A DNA stretch of 64,000 bases from Capnocytophaga canis (GCF_000827555.1 NZ_CDOI01000101.1:1-64000), one strand, 5' to 3'. Positions 16,380 to 29,161 are shown, numbered from the stretch's first letter. Translations and numbers: made by a program. The notes: generated by a model from the sequence alone, not told the origin.

Positions 16380-17966
16380 ATGAAAAAATTTAGAGAAATT
16401 CCTGAAGAGTTTCGTGTTGAGCCTTTGCATCAAGATATTTATTTGGCAAATGGGGAATTACGCAAATGGGAAGGAGCCATGACAGATGTTTACTCCACCA
16501 TTTCATCGACCGAAAACTATGAGCCCACATTTTTGGGGAGTGTTCCCAATATGGGAGAAGAAGAGGCTTTAGAGCTATTGTATTCATCATGCGAGGCTTA
16601 CAACAAAGGGAAAGGTTTGTGGCCAACCATGAAAGTGAAAGACCGAATTCAATTTATGGAAAAATTTGTCAAGCAGATGGCAACCAAACGCGATGAGGTC
16701 GTGAAACTAATGATGTGGGAGATTGGGAAAAGTTTAGAAGATTCTCGCAAAGAGTTTGATAGGACGATACAGTATATTTATGACACTATAGAGGAATATA
16801 AAAACCTCGATCGAGATTCCTCTCGTTTTGAAAAAAGAGATGGTATTTATGCTCATATTCGTCGTGGGCCTTTGGGAGTGGTGTTTTGTTTAGGGCCTTA
16901 CAACTATCCGCTGAACGAAACTTTTGCGTTGCTGATTCCTGCTGTGATTATGGGTAACACCGTTATTTTCAAACCCGCAAAACATGGAGTTTTGTTATTT
17001 GCTCCGTTGTTAGAGGCTTTCAAAAACAGTTTCCCTCGTGGAGTTATAAACATCTTGTACGGACGCGGTAGAACGGTAGCTCCACCCATTATGCGAAGTG
17101 GTCGTGTGGATGTGTTAGCACTTATTGGAAATAGTAAGACTGCTATCGCACTACAAGATTTACACCCTAATAAAAACCGATTGCGATTAGTGTTCGGGTT
17201 GGAAGCAAAAAACCCAGGAGTAGTGTTACCTGATGCTAATTTAGAATTAGCCGTTGAAGAATGTGTGAAGGGAGCTTTGTCTTTCAATGGGCAACGTTGT
17301 ACTGCTCTGAAAATCATATATGTACACAAAAAAATTAAAGATAAATTCATCAAAGAATTTTCTAAAAAAGTGGATGAGTTGGTCTATGGAAATCCTTGGG
17401 AGAAAGATGTAACTCTTACTCCATTGCCTGAGAAGGAAAAACCTGCCTACATCCAAGAACTGATAGATGATGCTATTTCAAAAGGAGCTAAGATTGTTAA
17501 TCAAAGAGGAGGAGAACGCTCTGAAAATTATATTTTCCCTGCAGTTTTATACCCCGTTTCAACCGATATGCGTGTGTTTTCAGAGGAACAATTCGGCCCA
17601 TTAGTGCCAATCAAATCTTTTTCGCACATCAACGAAATTTTAGATGAGATTGCTAATTCAAAATACGGACAGCAAATCAGTCTTTTCGGGGAGGATGCTT
17701 ATGAGCTTTCACCTTTGATTGACAATTTAGTGAATTTGGTTTGTCGTGTGAATATCAATAGTCTCTGTCAGCGAGGTCCAGATGTTTTTCCGTTTACGGG
17801 TCGTAAGGATTCTGCAGTAGGAACTTTGAGTGTTCACGATGCATTGCGTTCATTTTCAATACGTACTTTTGTAGCATCACGGGATGATGACTATAACAAT
17901 AAAATTGTAGAAAATCTCCTACGAACAGGGGTTTCAAACTTTATGAACACGGATTATATTTTGTAG
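16380..17966 (+). CDS. NADP-dependent glyceraldehyde-3-phosphate dehydrogenase (GapN-type aldehyde dehydrogenase)
   Basis: 528-residue member of the aldehyde dehydrogenase superfamily. The catalytic cysteine is in [10 protein letters not shown] (Cys307), the general base in [10 protein letters not shown] (Glu275), and the cofactor region includes [18 protein letters not shown] and IFKPAKHG. Non-phosphorylating GapN oxidises glyceraldehyde 3-phosphate directly to 3-phosphoglycerate while reducing NADP+, bypassing ATP formation. Assignment to GapN rather than another aldehyde dehydrogenase rests on the overall resemblance to Bacteroidota proteins annotated that way. It is longer than the usual 475-500 residues, with extensions at both ends. 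A very strong terminator follows. Confidence 0.82.
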   Translation: MKKFREIPEEFRVEPLHQDIYLANGELRKWEGAMTDVYSTISSTENYEPTFLGSVPNMGEEEALELLYSSCEAYNKGKGLWPTMKVKDRIQFMEKFVKQMATKRDEVVKLMMWEIGKSLEDSRKEFDRTIQYIYDTIEEYKNLDRDSSRFEKRDGIYAHIRRGPLGVVFCLGPYNYPLNETFALLIPAVIMGNTVIFKPAKHGVLLFAPLLEAFKNSFPRGVINILYGRGRTVAPPIMRSGRVDVLALIGNSKTAIALQDLHPNKNRLRLVFGLEAKNPGVVLPDANLELAVEECVKGALSFNGQRCTALKIIYVHKKIKDKFIKEFSKKVDELVYGNPWEKDVTLTPLPEKEKPAYIQELIDDAISKGAKIVNQRGGERSENYIFPAVLYPVSTDMRVFSEEQFGPLVPIKSFSHINEILDEIANSKYGQQISLFGEDAYELSPLIDNLVNLVCRVNINSLCQRGPDVFPFTGRKDSAVGTLSVHDALRSFSIRTFVASRDDDYNNKIVENLLRTGVSNFMNTDYIL

Positions 17967-17988
17967 ATTTTATTGGGTTCAATTGAAG

Positions 17989-18033
17989 AACACGCCGAGA
18001 TGAGGCATTTGCCTCATCTCGGCGTGTTTTTAA
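17989..18033. terminator. Strong bidirectional terminator
   Basis: 18-bp perfect, GC-rich stem aacacgccgagatgaggc (17989-18006) with its complement at 18011-18028, loop attt, followed by T on one strand and preceded by A on the other. It separates gapN-type and beta-galactosidase genes, which converge. Confidence 0.92.
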
Positions 18034-18083
18034 AACATGCTACCCCAATTTGATGTTTATATCCTATAAAAAACTGAGAGTTC

Positions 18084-21290
<3,207 letters not shown>

Positions 21291-21363
21291 TTATGGTATT
21301 GGTTATATTATTCTGTTGATTTTTAAGGTTTTCTATGTCAAATCATGAAAATGTATTTGTTGT

Positions 21364-22281
21364 TTAAGGTTCTATATATACCATTTCTTGAAACGGAACT
21401 ACTGTTGAAAATCCTTTTTTGTGGAAATAATCGAATACGTAGTTTCGTTCGCCCACGGCCAAAACAAAATCCCCTCCCCATGCTCCTAAACTTTTGATAC
21501 TTCCTGAAAAATCTCGAAAAAGAGTTTCTTTGACCGTGGGGATTTTGAGAAAATCGGCTATTATTTGCTCGTGATTATCAATCAATTGGCAAAAATCAGA
21601 TAGCGAAGTCGTTCGGATAATATTTTCCGTGATTTCTGTAATGCGACTTGCCAAGTTTTTCTTACTTCGTTTGATGGATTTATATAGGGCGATACCTTCC
21701 TTACTATTTTGTTTCTTATTCAAATATACGAAAAACAACTGGTCGGTCTGTGGCAGTAAAAATTGTAACGGATAGGCGCTGGGGCGATTTTCCGTCAGTT
21801 TGTACAGTATGGGGGTTTTATGCATGGCACAAGCGATGTCATAGCCACTGCCTCCAAAACTTTTGAATAACAACTCAAATGGGTTTACTCCTGCCCATTG
21901 AGCGATATTGTTAATTAAGGTGGAAGAAGTACCTAAGCCCCATTCTCGCTCAAACTCTAAATGAGTTTCTATCTGACAGTGACTTAGTTGAGTAGCGAAT
22001 GTAGGATTCAACTCCACGGCCGTATTTAAGATATTTAGCAAAGTTTCAGCCGTTGTTGAAAATGTTGTATTTTGTTTAAAATCATCGAAAGTCAATTCAT
22101 GGTGTTCAAACCATACTTTTTTATTAAAGTCAAAACTTTTCCACGAAAATCCTTGATTTGTTTCCGAAATACATAAGGATTGTCCCAAACGCGTAGGGAA
22201 AGCTAAACTCAACGCTCCATCCAAAACGGCATATTCTCCCGTGAGTAATAGTTTGCCTCTACTGTGAAAAAATTTTGTCAT
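21364..22281 (-). CDS. GYDIA-type GHMP kinase
   Basis: 305-residue small-molecule kinase of the galactokinase/homoserine/mevalonate/phosphomevalonate superfamily. GKLLLTGEYAVLDGA is motif 1, REWGLGTSSTLINN the ATP-binding motif 2, GSGYDIACAMHKTPIL the segment that names the Bacteroidota family, and LGAWGGDFVLAVG motif 3. By neighbourhood in other organisms these may act in mevalonate-type metabolism, but substrate is unassigned. The longest frame begins at 22329, inside the -7 element; MTKFFHSRGKLLL at 22281 matches the family start. A start at 22311 is also possible. GH2 lies 79 bp downstream and may share the transcript. Confidence 0.87.
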   Translation of the reverse strand: MTKFFHSRGKLLLTGEYAVLDGALSLAFPTRLGQSLCISETNQGFSWKSFDFNKKVWFEHHELTFDDFKQNTTFSTTAETLLNILNTAVELNPTFATQLSHCQIETHLEFEREWGLGTSSTLINNIAQWAGVNPFELLFKSFGGSGYDIACAMHKTPILYKLTENRPSAYPLQFLLPQTDQLFFVYLNKKQNSKEGIALYKSIKRSKKNLASRITEITENIIRTTSLSDFCQLIDNHEQIIADFLKIPTVKETLFRDFSGSIKSLGAWGGDFVLAVGERNYVFDYFHKKGFSTVVPFQEMVYIEP

Positions 22282-22326
22282 ATCTTGTCGCTGAATATTT
22301 TTTTCGTACATTTGTTTCTTGTGTTG

Positions 22327-22334
22327 CAAAGGTA
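22327..22334 (-). promoter_or_regulatory. -7 promoter element of the GHMP kinase gene
   Basis: Minus-strand TACCTTTG (22334-22327). It overlaps the first ATG of the longest frame and so argues for a downstream start. Confidence 0.6.
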
Positions 22335-22426
22335 AAAAATATTACGGATAAATGTCCTATTTTTTTGGGATAAGCACTCAAATATGTGTTTGAATTTGTA
22401 AACATCTTATGTTAAAAATATTAAAA

Positions 22427-23218
22427 ATGAATGCAGAGAAAGTTACTAATCATATAGTACATTGGCTAAAGACCTATGCCGAAAATGCAAAGGTAAAAGG
22501 CTTTGTCATTGGAATTTCAGGAGGAATTGATTCAGCAGTTGTTTCCACACTTTGTGCCGAGACGGGCGTGCCGACACTTTGCTTGGAATTGCCAATACAT
22601 CAGGCAGAAAATCACGTGAGTAGAGCTAAAGAACATATCGCTTTTTTGAAAGAAAAATACAGTAACATCACTGATTTGCAAGTAGATTTGACACCCGTTT
22701 TTGACCAGTTTGTAAAGCAAATTCCTACTACCGATCAACATTCCTATGAAATGGCATTGGCAAATACGCGTTCTCGACTTCGCATGACTACGCTGTACTA
22801 TTTTGCAGGTTTGGACGGACGCTTGGTTGTTGGGACAGGTAATAAAATTGAAGATTTTGGAGTAGGATTTTTTACTAAATATGGCGATGGGGGAGTAGAT
22901 ATTAGTCCTATTGCCGATTTGATGAAGAGTGAAGTCTATCAGTTGGCGCGTTATTTAGGTGTTCCTGAATCCATTGTAATGGCGAAACCTTCCGACGGGC
23001 TTTTTGGCGATGACCGAAGCGATGAAGACCAACTCAAAGCGAATTATGACGAACTTGAATGGGCGATGTTGCAACACGAAAACGGCAAAACGACTGAGGA
23101 TTTTTCAGGCAGACAAAAGGAAGTTTTTGAGATTTATCAACGGCTCAACCGAGCTAATCAGCATAAAATGAATCCCATACCTATTTGTAAAGTTGAGAAT
23201 AGCGTGAAAAAAGGTTAG
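22427..23218 (+). CDS. nadE: NAD+ synthase, ammonia-dependent
   Basis: 263-residue enzyme of the adenine nucleotide alpha-hydrolase fold that amidates nicotinic acid adenine dinucleotide to NAD+. The PP-loop SGGIDSAV is at residues 31-38, followed by RLRMTTLYYFAG, VVGTGNKIEDFGVGFFTKYGD and KPSDGLFGDDRSDE, all signature parts. There is no N-terminal glutaminase domain, so free ammonia is the expected donor. ATG 22409 would add six residues; MNAEKVTNHIVHWLK at 22427 fits the family start. It is followed after 45 bp by a secreted-protein gene and then purD. Confidence 0.95.
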   Translation: MNAEKVTNHIVHWLKTYAENAKVKGFVIGISGGIDSAVVSTLCAETGVPTLCLELPIHQAENHVSRAKEHIAFLKEKYSNITDLQVDLTPVFDQFVKQIPTTDQHSYEMALANTRSRLRMTTLYYFAGLDGRLVVGTGNKIEDFGVGFFTKYGDGGVDISPIADLMKSEVYQLARYLGVPESIVMAKPSDGLFGDDRSDEDQLKANYDELEWAMLQHENGKTTEDFSGRQKEVFEIYQRLNRANQHKMNPIPICKVENSVKKG

Positions 23219-23263
23219 ATTACAAGTATATTCAAGAATACAGTCGTTTTTTCTGAAGAATAA

Positions 23264-24154
23264 ATGAGAATCATATTGTTATTTATCATAAGTTTTTCGA
23301 TGTATAGCCAAACATTGGAAGGCTTTGTTATTGATTCTCTGACCCAAGAACCGCTTCCGTATGCAAATATTTCTTTTTTGGATAGAAATATTGGAGTTTC
23401 AGCAGATGAAAATGGATTTTTTAAGTTGGATATATCAAAAAAAGAGTCTGAAAATGTATTAATATCGTTTGTAGGTTATGAAAGTAAGATTATTTCATTA
23501 GAAAAGTATGTTGAAAACAGAAAATATACGCAAAAAATAAACTTATTGCCCACAACCGAAGTTTTAGAAGAAGTCGTTTTAGTAGAAAAACAATTGCAAA
23601 AGGCAAAAAAAACGAATGTAGGGACGTTCCATAAAAAGGGTGTTTTTCTGAATTCTGTTCCATTCGGATATGAAAAAGCGGTTTTTATTGAGAATAAAAC
23701 ACGAAAATCGGGACAAATAACCGCTGTTACGCTCTATTTTAAGTCAGAAACGAACGAGCTTTATGAACCACTTGAAGCCTTTTTCAGATTGAATTTTTAC
23801 AACGTGGACGACAGAGGTTTTCCAAAAGAAACGCTTTCAAAGGAGTTGTTTTTGATAAAACCTGGCGTAAAACAGCAAAAAATTAGGGTAGATTTATCAA
23901 ATTATGGATTACCTTTTCCGGAAAAAGGGATTTTTGTTGGAGTAGAAGTGATTAATCCGACAGAAAAACAACCAAAAGGGAGTTTGTACGTGACAAAGCC
24001 GAGTTTAGTCCATACGCATACGGATAAAAACATCGTAATAACACGATTTCGAGGTAAGGAATGGTATAAAAATAGTAAAAAATCGACTTTTAAAAAGGAA
24101 TATTACGCCGTTCCGAGAGTGAAAATGGAAGTTTTATTGCCAAATCGTGAATGA
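23264..24154 (+). CDS. Carboxypeptidase-regulatory-like domain protein
   Basis: 296 residues. A short signal peptide (LLFIISFSMYSQ) precedes a CarboxypepD_reg-like beta-sandwich (about 17-90) with the typical GFVIDSLTQEPLPYANISF and ISFVGYESKII motifs seen at the N-termini of TonB-linked outer-membrane proteins. A second domain of about 180 residues follows. Here no barrel follows, so it is not a receptor. The second domain recurs in the shorter protein at 14857. Function unknown; cell-surface or periplasmic location expected. It sits between nadE and purD with gaps of 45 and 43 bp, probably one transcript. Confidence 0.82.
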   Translation: MRIILLFIISFSMYSQTLEGFVIDSLTQEPLPYANISFLDRNIGVSADENGFFKLDISKKESENVLISFVGYESKIISLEKYVENRKYTQKINLLPTTEVLEEVVLVEKQLQKAKKTNVGTFHKKGVFLNSVPFGYEKAVFIENKTRKSGQITAVTLYFKSETNELYEPLEAFFRLNFYNVDDRGFPKETLSKELFLIKPGVKQQKIRVDLSNYGLPFPEKGIFVGVEVINPTEKQPKGSLYVTKPSLVHTHTDKNIVITRFRGKEWYKNSKKSTFKKEYYAVPRVKMEVLLPNRE

Positions 24155-24197
24155 TACAAATTTATGTGTGAAACAAAAATAATAAAAACATATAGAA

Positions 24198-25469
24198 ATG
24201 AACATATTAATATTAGGTTCGGGTGGACGTGAACATGCTTTTGCCTTGAAAATTAGTCAAAGTAAACTTTGTGAGAATTTGTATGTAGCTCCAGGCAATG
24301 GAGGAACGCATCAAGTGGCTACCAACGTGAGTGTTTCTCCTACTGATTTTCAATCGGTTAAGAAATTTGTTTTGGACAATCAGATTACTATGCTTGTGGT
24401 AGGCCCCGAAGATCCTTTGGTACACGGAGTGTATGATTTCTTCAAAAATGATTCTGATTTACAGCATGTCCAAGTAGTAGGGCCTTCAAAGGAAGGAGCA
24501 AAACTCGAAGGTAGCAAGGAGTTTGCCAAACAATTTATGCAACGTCATGGCATACCTACGGCAAGATATGAAAGTTTTACAAAAGAAACTGTTGAACGGG
24601 GGTGCCAATTCCTATCCACGATGCAACCTCCATATGTTTTGAAAGCTGATGGACTGGCAGCAGGAAAAGGGGTGTTGATTATCAATGATTTGTCTCAGGC
24701 ACAATCTGAATTGAGAAATATGTTACTGAACGAAAAGTTTGGAAGTGCAAGTCAAAAGGTGGTTGTGGAAGAGTTTTTGGATGGTATCGAATTGAGTTGT
24801 TTTGTACTGACTGACGGTAAAAATTATAAAATTTTACCTACAGCTAAGGATTACAAACGAGTAGGGGAGAATGACCAAGGACTTAACACAGGAGGTATGG
24901 GAGCTGTTTCGCCTGTGCCATTTGCGGATGCGGATTTTATGCAAAAGATTGAGGAACGCATCGTTCAACCGACAATCGCAGGGCTCAAAAAAGATTCCAT
25001 TGAATATCAAGGATTTGTGTTTATAGGATTAATAAAAGTTAAGGGAGAACCTTATGTGATTGAGTACAACGTACGCATGGGCGACCCTGAAACAGAAGTC
25101 GTACTACCTCGTATTGAAAGTGATTTAGTAGCTGTTTTTCAGTCGCTTAGAAGTCAAACATTGGATGAATTAACCCTGCAAATCAATCCAGAAAGTGCTA
25201 CTACAGTGATGATGGTCTCTGGAGGATATCCCGAAGACTATGAAAAAGGAAAGATCATTACAGGCGTAGAAAACGTTTCAGGAAGTATCGTTTTTCACGC
25301 AGGAACAGCGCGTAAGGGTGATGATTTAGTGACTTCAGGAGGTCGCGTATTGGCGGTGACATCTTTTGGAAAAGATTTTAAAGAAGCCTTAAAAAAATCG
25401 TATGAGAATATCGAAAAAATTCATTTCGATAAGATGTATTTCAGAAAAGATATAGGGTTTGATTTGTAA
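24198..25469 (+). CDS. purD: Phosphoribosylamine-glycine ligase (GAR synthetase)
   Basis: 423-residue ATP-grasp enzyme of purine synthesis that joins glycine to 5-phosphoribosylamine. N-terminal MNILILGSGGREHAFALKIS is the family hallmark. Then come VVGPEDPLVHGV, SKEFAKQFMQRHGIPTA, YVLKADGLAAGKGVLI (ATP-grasp B domain), LNTGGMGAVSPVP and the metal-binding segment EYNVRMGDPETEVVLPR. Length is standard. Ends near a structured hairpin at 25512-25577. The PurF-like amidotransferase, which makes its substrate, lies only 2 kb away on the opposite strand. Confidence 0.97.
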   Translation: MNILILGSGGREHAFALKISQSKLCENLYVAPGNGGTHQVATNVSVSPTDFQSVKKFVLDNQITMLVVGPEDPLVHGVYDFFKNDSDLQHVQVVGPSKEGAKLEGSKEFAKQFMQRHGIPTARYESFTKETVERGCQFLSTMQPPYVLKADGLAAGKGVLIINDLSQAQSELRNMLLNEKFGSASQKVVVEEFLDGIELSCFVLTDGKNYKILPTAKDYKRVGENDQGLNTGGMGAVSPVPFADADFMQKIEERIVQPTIAGLKKDSIEYQGFVFIGLIKVKGEPYVIEYNVRMGDPETEVVLPRIESDLVAVFQSLRSQTLDELTLQINPESATTVMMVSGGYPEDYEKGKIITGVENVSGSIVFHAGTARKGDDLVTSGGRVLAVTSFGKDFKEALKKSYENIEKIHFDKMYFRKDIGFDL

Positions 25470-25511
25470 ATAATCGATTGTATATCACTTTAAATGTAAC
25501 ACAAGAGAAAT

Positions 25512-25577
25512 GAGACTATCCGAAGAGTTTGGTTTTTAGCAATACTACATTGAAAACCAACTTTTTCAGGTGGTCTC
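25512..25577. repeat. Imperfect inverted repeat, terminator or MITE-like
   Basis: Arms gagactatccgaa...agtttggtttt and, reversed, gagaccacctgaa...agttggtttt pair with two G-U, one mismatch and a bulge around a central loop. It separates purD from the convergent 25692 gene, so a terminator is the simple reading. The extended similar termini beginning GAGAC also look like the ends of a transposon relic. No T run follows directly. Confidence 0.55.
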
Positions 25578-25691
25578 TTATTCTTTTCTTTCCTTTTTCA
25601 TTTAGATTTAGCAGAACTAAAATTGTTGATAAGATTGATTTTCAGTAATTTATCATATTTTACAAACAGAATATGTTAAAAAATACTTCAG

Positions 25692-26546
25692 TTACATAAA
25701 AACCACCCGAAAACCAACGAAGATTTGCCCCAATGCATTGCGATTATCTCTTCTGGCTATGCGTATATTCATTTTTTGCTGATTGTAATGCCCTCCACGT
25801 GTAACTTTATCCTCTGGATACGAGTGGTTGCTTGGTGTCTTACTCATTATTGCCATAAAAAACGCACTGAAAACTGAAGGTTTTTCTTTTTTCTCTTCTG
25901 TATTCCCGAGTTTATAGTCATACGACGTGAAATCATCTTCGCACCACTCTGAAACATTGCCATTCATATCATAAATACCGAGTTCATTAGGTTTTTTCTT
26001 ACCAACTGGCTGAAGATAATCTGTATTTTGCCGATGCCAAGCTACTTCATCAAGCGTATTACTCCCCGCATAAGTGTACTTTTGAGTTTTATTTCCTCCA
26101 CGAGCTGCATATTCCCATTGTTCTTCCGTAGGTAATTTGCCTCCAACCCATTGAGCGTACGCATTTGCTCCGTACCACGATACCAATACCACAGGATGTT
26201 GTTCATATCCCTTTTTGGCGATGTACTTGCCGTTTACTTTTTCAATCTGGCTCCAACCTTCTTTTAGTTCTATGTAAGGAATGTCGCCTTTCATCTGATT
26301 GCCTTTTGCATTTAGGAATTCGGCATATTGTGCATTAGTGATTTCGTATTTGCTTATCTTAAAAGTTTGTAAAAACACCTTATGTTGCGGGTGCTCAATG
26401 GTTTCTCCTTCCGATTTTGGACTTCCCATCAGGAAAAAACCTCCTTCTACTAAGACCTTATCCTTTTCTGGGTAAGTTCCTTTCGTTTGTGCTTTTATCA
26501 TTGTCGCAAATGAAACAAGAAAAATAAAAAATATTTTGTGATGCAT
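25692..26546 (-). CDS. Formylglycine-generating-enzyme-like (SUMF1/GldJ-K fold) secreted protein
   Basis: 284 residues with a signal peptide (FFIFLVSFATMIKAQ). It shows the whole FGE-sulfatase domain pattern: GGFFLMGSPKSEGE, FKISKYEITNAQYAEFLNA, PVVLVSWYGANAYAQWVG, KLPTEEQWEYAARGG, GIYDMNGNVSEWCEDDF and the C-terminal RIARRDNR...FVGFRVV. Despite the name, most secreted Bacteroidota members, including gliding-motility proteins GldJ and GldK, are structural or of unknown function. The catalytic cysteine pair of true FGE is not apparent, so I do not assign sulfatase activation. Confidence 0.88.
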   Translation of the reverse strand: MHHKIFFIFLVSFATMIKAQTKGTYPEKDKVLVEGGFFLMGSPKSEGETIEHPQHKVFLQTFKISKYEITNAQYAEFLNAKGNQMKGDIPYIELKEGWSQIEKVNGKYIAKKGYEQHPVVLVSWYGANAYAQWVGGKLPTEEQWEYAARGGNKTQKYTYAGSNTLDEVAWHRQNTDYLQPVGKKKPNELGIYDMNGNVSEWCEDDFTSYDYKLGNTEEKKEKPSVFSAFFMAIMSKTPSNHSYPEDKVTRGGHYNQQKMNIRIARRDNRNALGQIFVGFRVVFM

Positions 26547-26626
26547 AAATTATTATCGGTTTTTTACAGAAAATAATTACTTCTTTATAAAAAAGTAGAA
26601 AGGACAAGTTAGTTCTTGCCCTTTAA

Positions 26627-27142
26627 TTATTTTTCCAAAATTAGTTCTATTTTTGAAAATAGTTCCCTGACACATTCTTCTATGGTTTTATGCGAAGTAT
26701 CAATCTGTATTCTATTTTCAGTCCAATTTTCGTAATGATATTCTGATATAGCTTCCCAATTGGGTAATTTCAAATTTTCTATTTCAGATATTCGATTAAA
26801 AACTCGCCTATGGTGTTCCTCTTTATCTGAACACACAATTTCAATGTTAATTAGAAAAGAATTTGTGTTATGAGCTATATTTTTCCATTCATCACGAGTT
26901 AAGGTGATTGGGTTGCAACAATCAGCAACTACATTCATTCCCAATAGTAAATTGTCTTTGGCGATTCGATATGCCATTCGATATCCTTCTCCTTCTACAT
27001 TAACATTACACAAGTCACGAAGCCCTTGCTCAATGGTATCTATACGAAGATACACTGCAATAAATTTTGATACTATCCATTTGGAGAGTGTTGATTTTCC
27101 AGAAGCAGGAAGTCCTGAAAAGACAAATAAAATAGGACGCAT
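26627..27142 (-). CDS. P-loop kinase (AAA_33/zeta-toxin-like fold)
   Basis: 171-residue single-domain P-loop protein. Walker A is GLPASGKSTL (about residues 10-19). YLRIDTIEQGL and MNVVADCCNPITLTRDEW form the substrate region, and EEHHRRVFNR resembles the LID arginine segment of small-molecule kinases such as gluconate kinase, chloramphenicol phosphotransferase and zeta toxins. The exact phosphate acceptor is unknown. It starts 11 bp after the PurF-like stop, so it is likely co-transcribed with it. No antitoxin gene sits beside it, which argues against a zeta toxin. Confidence 0.78.
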   Translation of the reverse strand: MRPILFVFSGLPASGKSTLSKWIVSKFIAVYLRIDTIEQGLRDLCNVNVEGEGYRMAYRIAKDNLLLGMNVVADCCNPITLTRDEWKNIAHNTNSFLINIEIVCSDKEEHHRRVFNRISEIENLKLPNWEAISEYHYENWTENRIQIDTSHKTIEECVRELFSKIELILEK

Positions 27143-27153
27143 AACTCACCAAA

Positions 27154-29049
27154 TTAGTACGCTCTATCTTTCTTTCCTTCGTAATAGTTGATAAAAGCTC
27201 GGTTCACTACCCTATTTCCGCCGTTGGTAGGATAATCGCCTGTGAAATACCAATCGCCCAAGTTCTGCGGACAAGCTTGGTGTAGATTTTCAACGCTTTG
27301 GAAAAGTATTTCTACCTCTGGCATAAAGTTATCAGGTAATAGCATCTGTGTGATTTTTCGAGTAATTTCCTCATCGGTAAATGGTGCATAAATTTCTTTT
27401 ACATGATTAATTACCTTATCGTCACTCAAATTTACTTGGGAAATACATTTCTTATACGTCTCATCAACAATGTTGTATGTTCCCCGTTCGCGATGTAATG
27501 CTAACGCAGCCTCAAAAGCAATCAATTCTTCCATACGAGCCATGTCAATTCCGTAACAATCGGGATAACGAATTTGAGGAGCGGAGGAAACTACCACGAT
27601 TTTCTTTGGATGTAGGCGACCAAGTATACTCAAAATACTCTTTTTTAGAGTTGTTCCACGTACGATACTATCATCAACAATAACTAGATTATCTCCTTTT
27701 TCTACCGAACCGTAGGTGATGTCATAGACGTGAGCCACTAAATCATCACGCGAACTATCCTCAGTGATGAATGTGCGCAGCTTAGCATCTTTGATAGCGA
27801 CTTTTTCCTTACGGATTTTTTCAGAAAGGATTTCATTCAATCGCTCGGGAGTTATGTTTTTCTCTGCTAAAATGAGTTGTTGTTTCAGTTGGTTGAGGTA
27901 GGTGTTAGCTTCTTCCACCAATCCTAAATAAGAGGTTTCTGCCGTATTGGGAATGTAGGCAAATACGGTGTTTTTCAAGTCATTATCAATTGATTTTAAA
28001 ACATCAGGCAGTAATAAAGCTCCTAATTTCTTACGTTCTCGATAAATTTCCTTATCGCTTCCTCGTGAGAAATAAATCCGCTCAAACGAACATGCTTTTC
28101 GTTCCAACGGTTCTACGATTTGCTCAATACTGAGGTCTCCATTTTTTTTGATAATAATTCCTGAGCCTGGTTCAAGTTCGTGGATTTGGTCGAATTCCAA
28201 ATTGAAGGCCGTCTGAATTACAGGTCGTTCCGAAGCTATAACTACAACCTCTTCATCTTTATAATAGTATGCTGGACGGATACCTGCTGGGTCACGAACC
28301 ACAAACGCATCACCGTGTCCGAGAATTCCTGCCATTGCATATCCGCCATCCCATCGCCGTGCTGATTTTCGCAAGATTTTCGCCACGTCCAGTTCCTCAG
28401 CAATGCGTTTGGAGGCTTCTATCTTTGAAAGTCCTTCGTCCTTAAATTTACGGTAAAGATTTTCTACTTCGGTGTCCAAAAAATGTCCGATACGCTCCAT
28501 AACCGTAACGGTATCAGTGTTTTCTTTCGGATGTTGACCGAGTTCTACCAAACGTTGGAAGAGTTCTTTGGCATTGGTCATGTTGAAATTTCCTGCCACA
28601 ATCAAGTTGCGCGATTGCCAGTTGTTTTGTCTTAAAAATGGATGTACACTCTCTATGCTGTTCTTCCCGAAAGTTCCGTACCGAACGTGTCCTAAATAAA
28701 TCTCACCCAGATAAGGCAACATGCGACGTTGTTCCTGTACATCGTTTTTTAGTTCTGGATATTCTTTTAGCAAATTACTAATCCGAGTGTTAATTTGCTT
28801 GAAGATGTCTTGAATCGGTTGTGATTCGTTTGACCGTACTCGACTGATGTAGCGTTCACCTGCCTGCATGTCAAATTTGACACTCGCCAAACCCGCTCCA
28901 TCCTGTCCGCGATTGTGTTGTTTTTCCATCAACAGGTACATTTTGTTGATAGCATAAAAAAGGGTTCCGTACTTTTCTTTGTAGTACTCTAAAGGTTTTA
29001 GCAGTCGCACCATCGCGATACCGCATTCGTGTTTTAAATTGTCACTCAT
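27154..29049 (-). CDS. PurF-like amidophosphoribosyltransferase (long form)
   Basis: 631 residues, about 130 longer than a usual PurF, in a form known in Bacteroidota. The N-terminal class II glutamine amidotransferase starts MSDNLKHECGIAMVRLL: Cys9 would become the nucleophile after removal of an eight-residue propeptide. NRGQDGAGLASV and GNFMNTNAKELF-like segments (here AGNFNMTNAKE) follow. The phosphoribosyltransferase half has the PRPP loop NLVIVDDSIVRGTTLKKSI. The extra length lies in an insert around 330-420 (LGLVEEANTYLNQLKQQL) and at the C-terminus. It makes 5-phosphoribosylamine, the substrate of purD; it could be a second PurF paralogue with a specialised role. Confidence 0.88.
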   Translation of the reverse strand: MSDNLKHECGIAMVRLLKPLEYYKEKYGTLFYAINKMYLLMEKQHNRGQDGAGLASVKFDMQAGERYISRVRSNESQPIQDIFKQINTRISNLLKEYPELKNDVQEQRRMLPYLGEIYLGHVRYGTFGKNSIESVHPFLRQNNWQSRNLIVAGNFNMTNAKELFQRLVELGQHPKENTDTVTVMERIGHFLDTEVENLYRKFKDEGLSKIEASKRIAEELDVAKILRKSARRWDGGYAMAGILGHGDAFVVRDPAGIRPAYYYKDEEVVVIASERPVIQTAFNLEFDQIHELEPGSGIIIKKNGDLSIEQIVEPLERKACSFERIYFSRGSDKEIYRERKKLGALLLPDVLKSIDNDLKNTVFAYIPNTAETSYLGLVEEANTYLNQLKQQLILAEKNITPERLNEILSEKIRKEKVAIKDAKLRTFITEDSSRDDLVAHVYDITYGSVEKGDNLVIVDDSIVRGTTLKKSILSILGRLHPKKIVVVSSAPQIRYPDCYGIDMARMEELIAFEAALALHRERGTYNIVDETYKKCISQVNLSDDKVINHVKEIYAPFTDEEITRKITQMLLPDNFMPEVEILFQSVENLHQACPQNLGDWYFTGDYPTNGGNRVVNRAFINYYEGKKDRAY

Positions 29050-29105
29050 TGTCTTTTTCTCCTATCCCTCTAAATAAGAAAGTTTTTTGTTTTGAAATTG
29101 TCGGG

Positions 29106-29113
29106 CAAAAATA
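29106..29113 (-). promoter_or_regulatory. -7 promoter element of the PurF-like gene
   Basis: Minus-strand TATTTTTG (29113-29106), predicted start near 29100, leader about 50 nt. It lies directly next to the terminator of the upstream gene. Confidence 0.5.
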
Positions 29114-29149
29114 CAAAAAAGAAAGCAAATCACACATCTGCTTTCTTTT
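29114..29149 (-). terminator. Terminator of the PfkB kinase gene
   Basis: 11-bp stem aaaagaaagca (29117-29127) / tgctttctttt (29139-29149), with further T residues on the minus strand. Confidence 0.8.
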
Positions 29150-29161
29150 GTAATGTTATTT

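Noticed and set aside
22409-22427. Longer nadE start
   Set aside because: The extra six residues do not fit the family N-terminus; ATG 22427 does.
25692-26546. True formylglycine-generating enzyme activating sulfatases
   Set aside because: No catalytic cysteine pair seen; exported Bacteroidota members with this fold often have other roles, and no sulfatase gene is nearby.
26627-27142. Zeta-type toxin
   Set aside because: Has the fold's Walker A but no epsilon-like antitoxin beside it and is placed as partner of the PurF-like gene.
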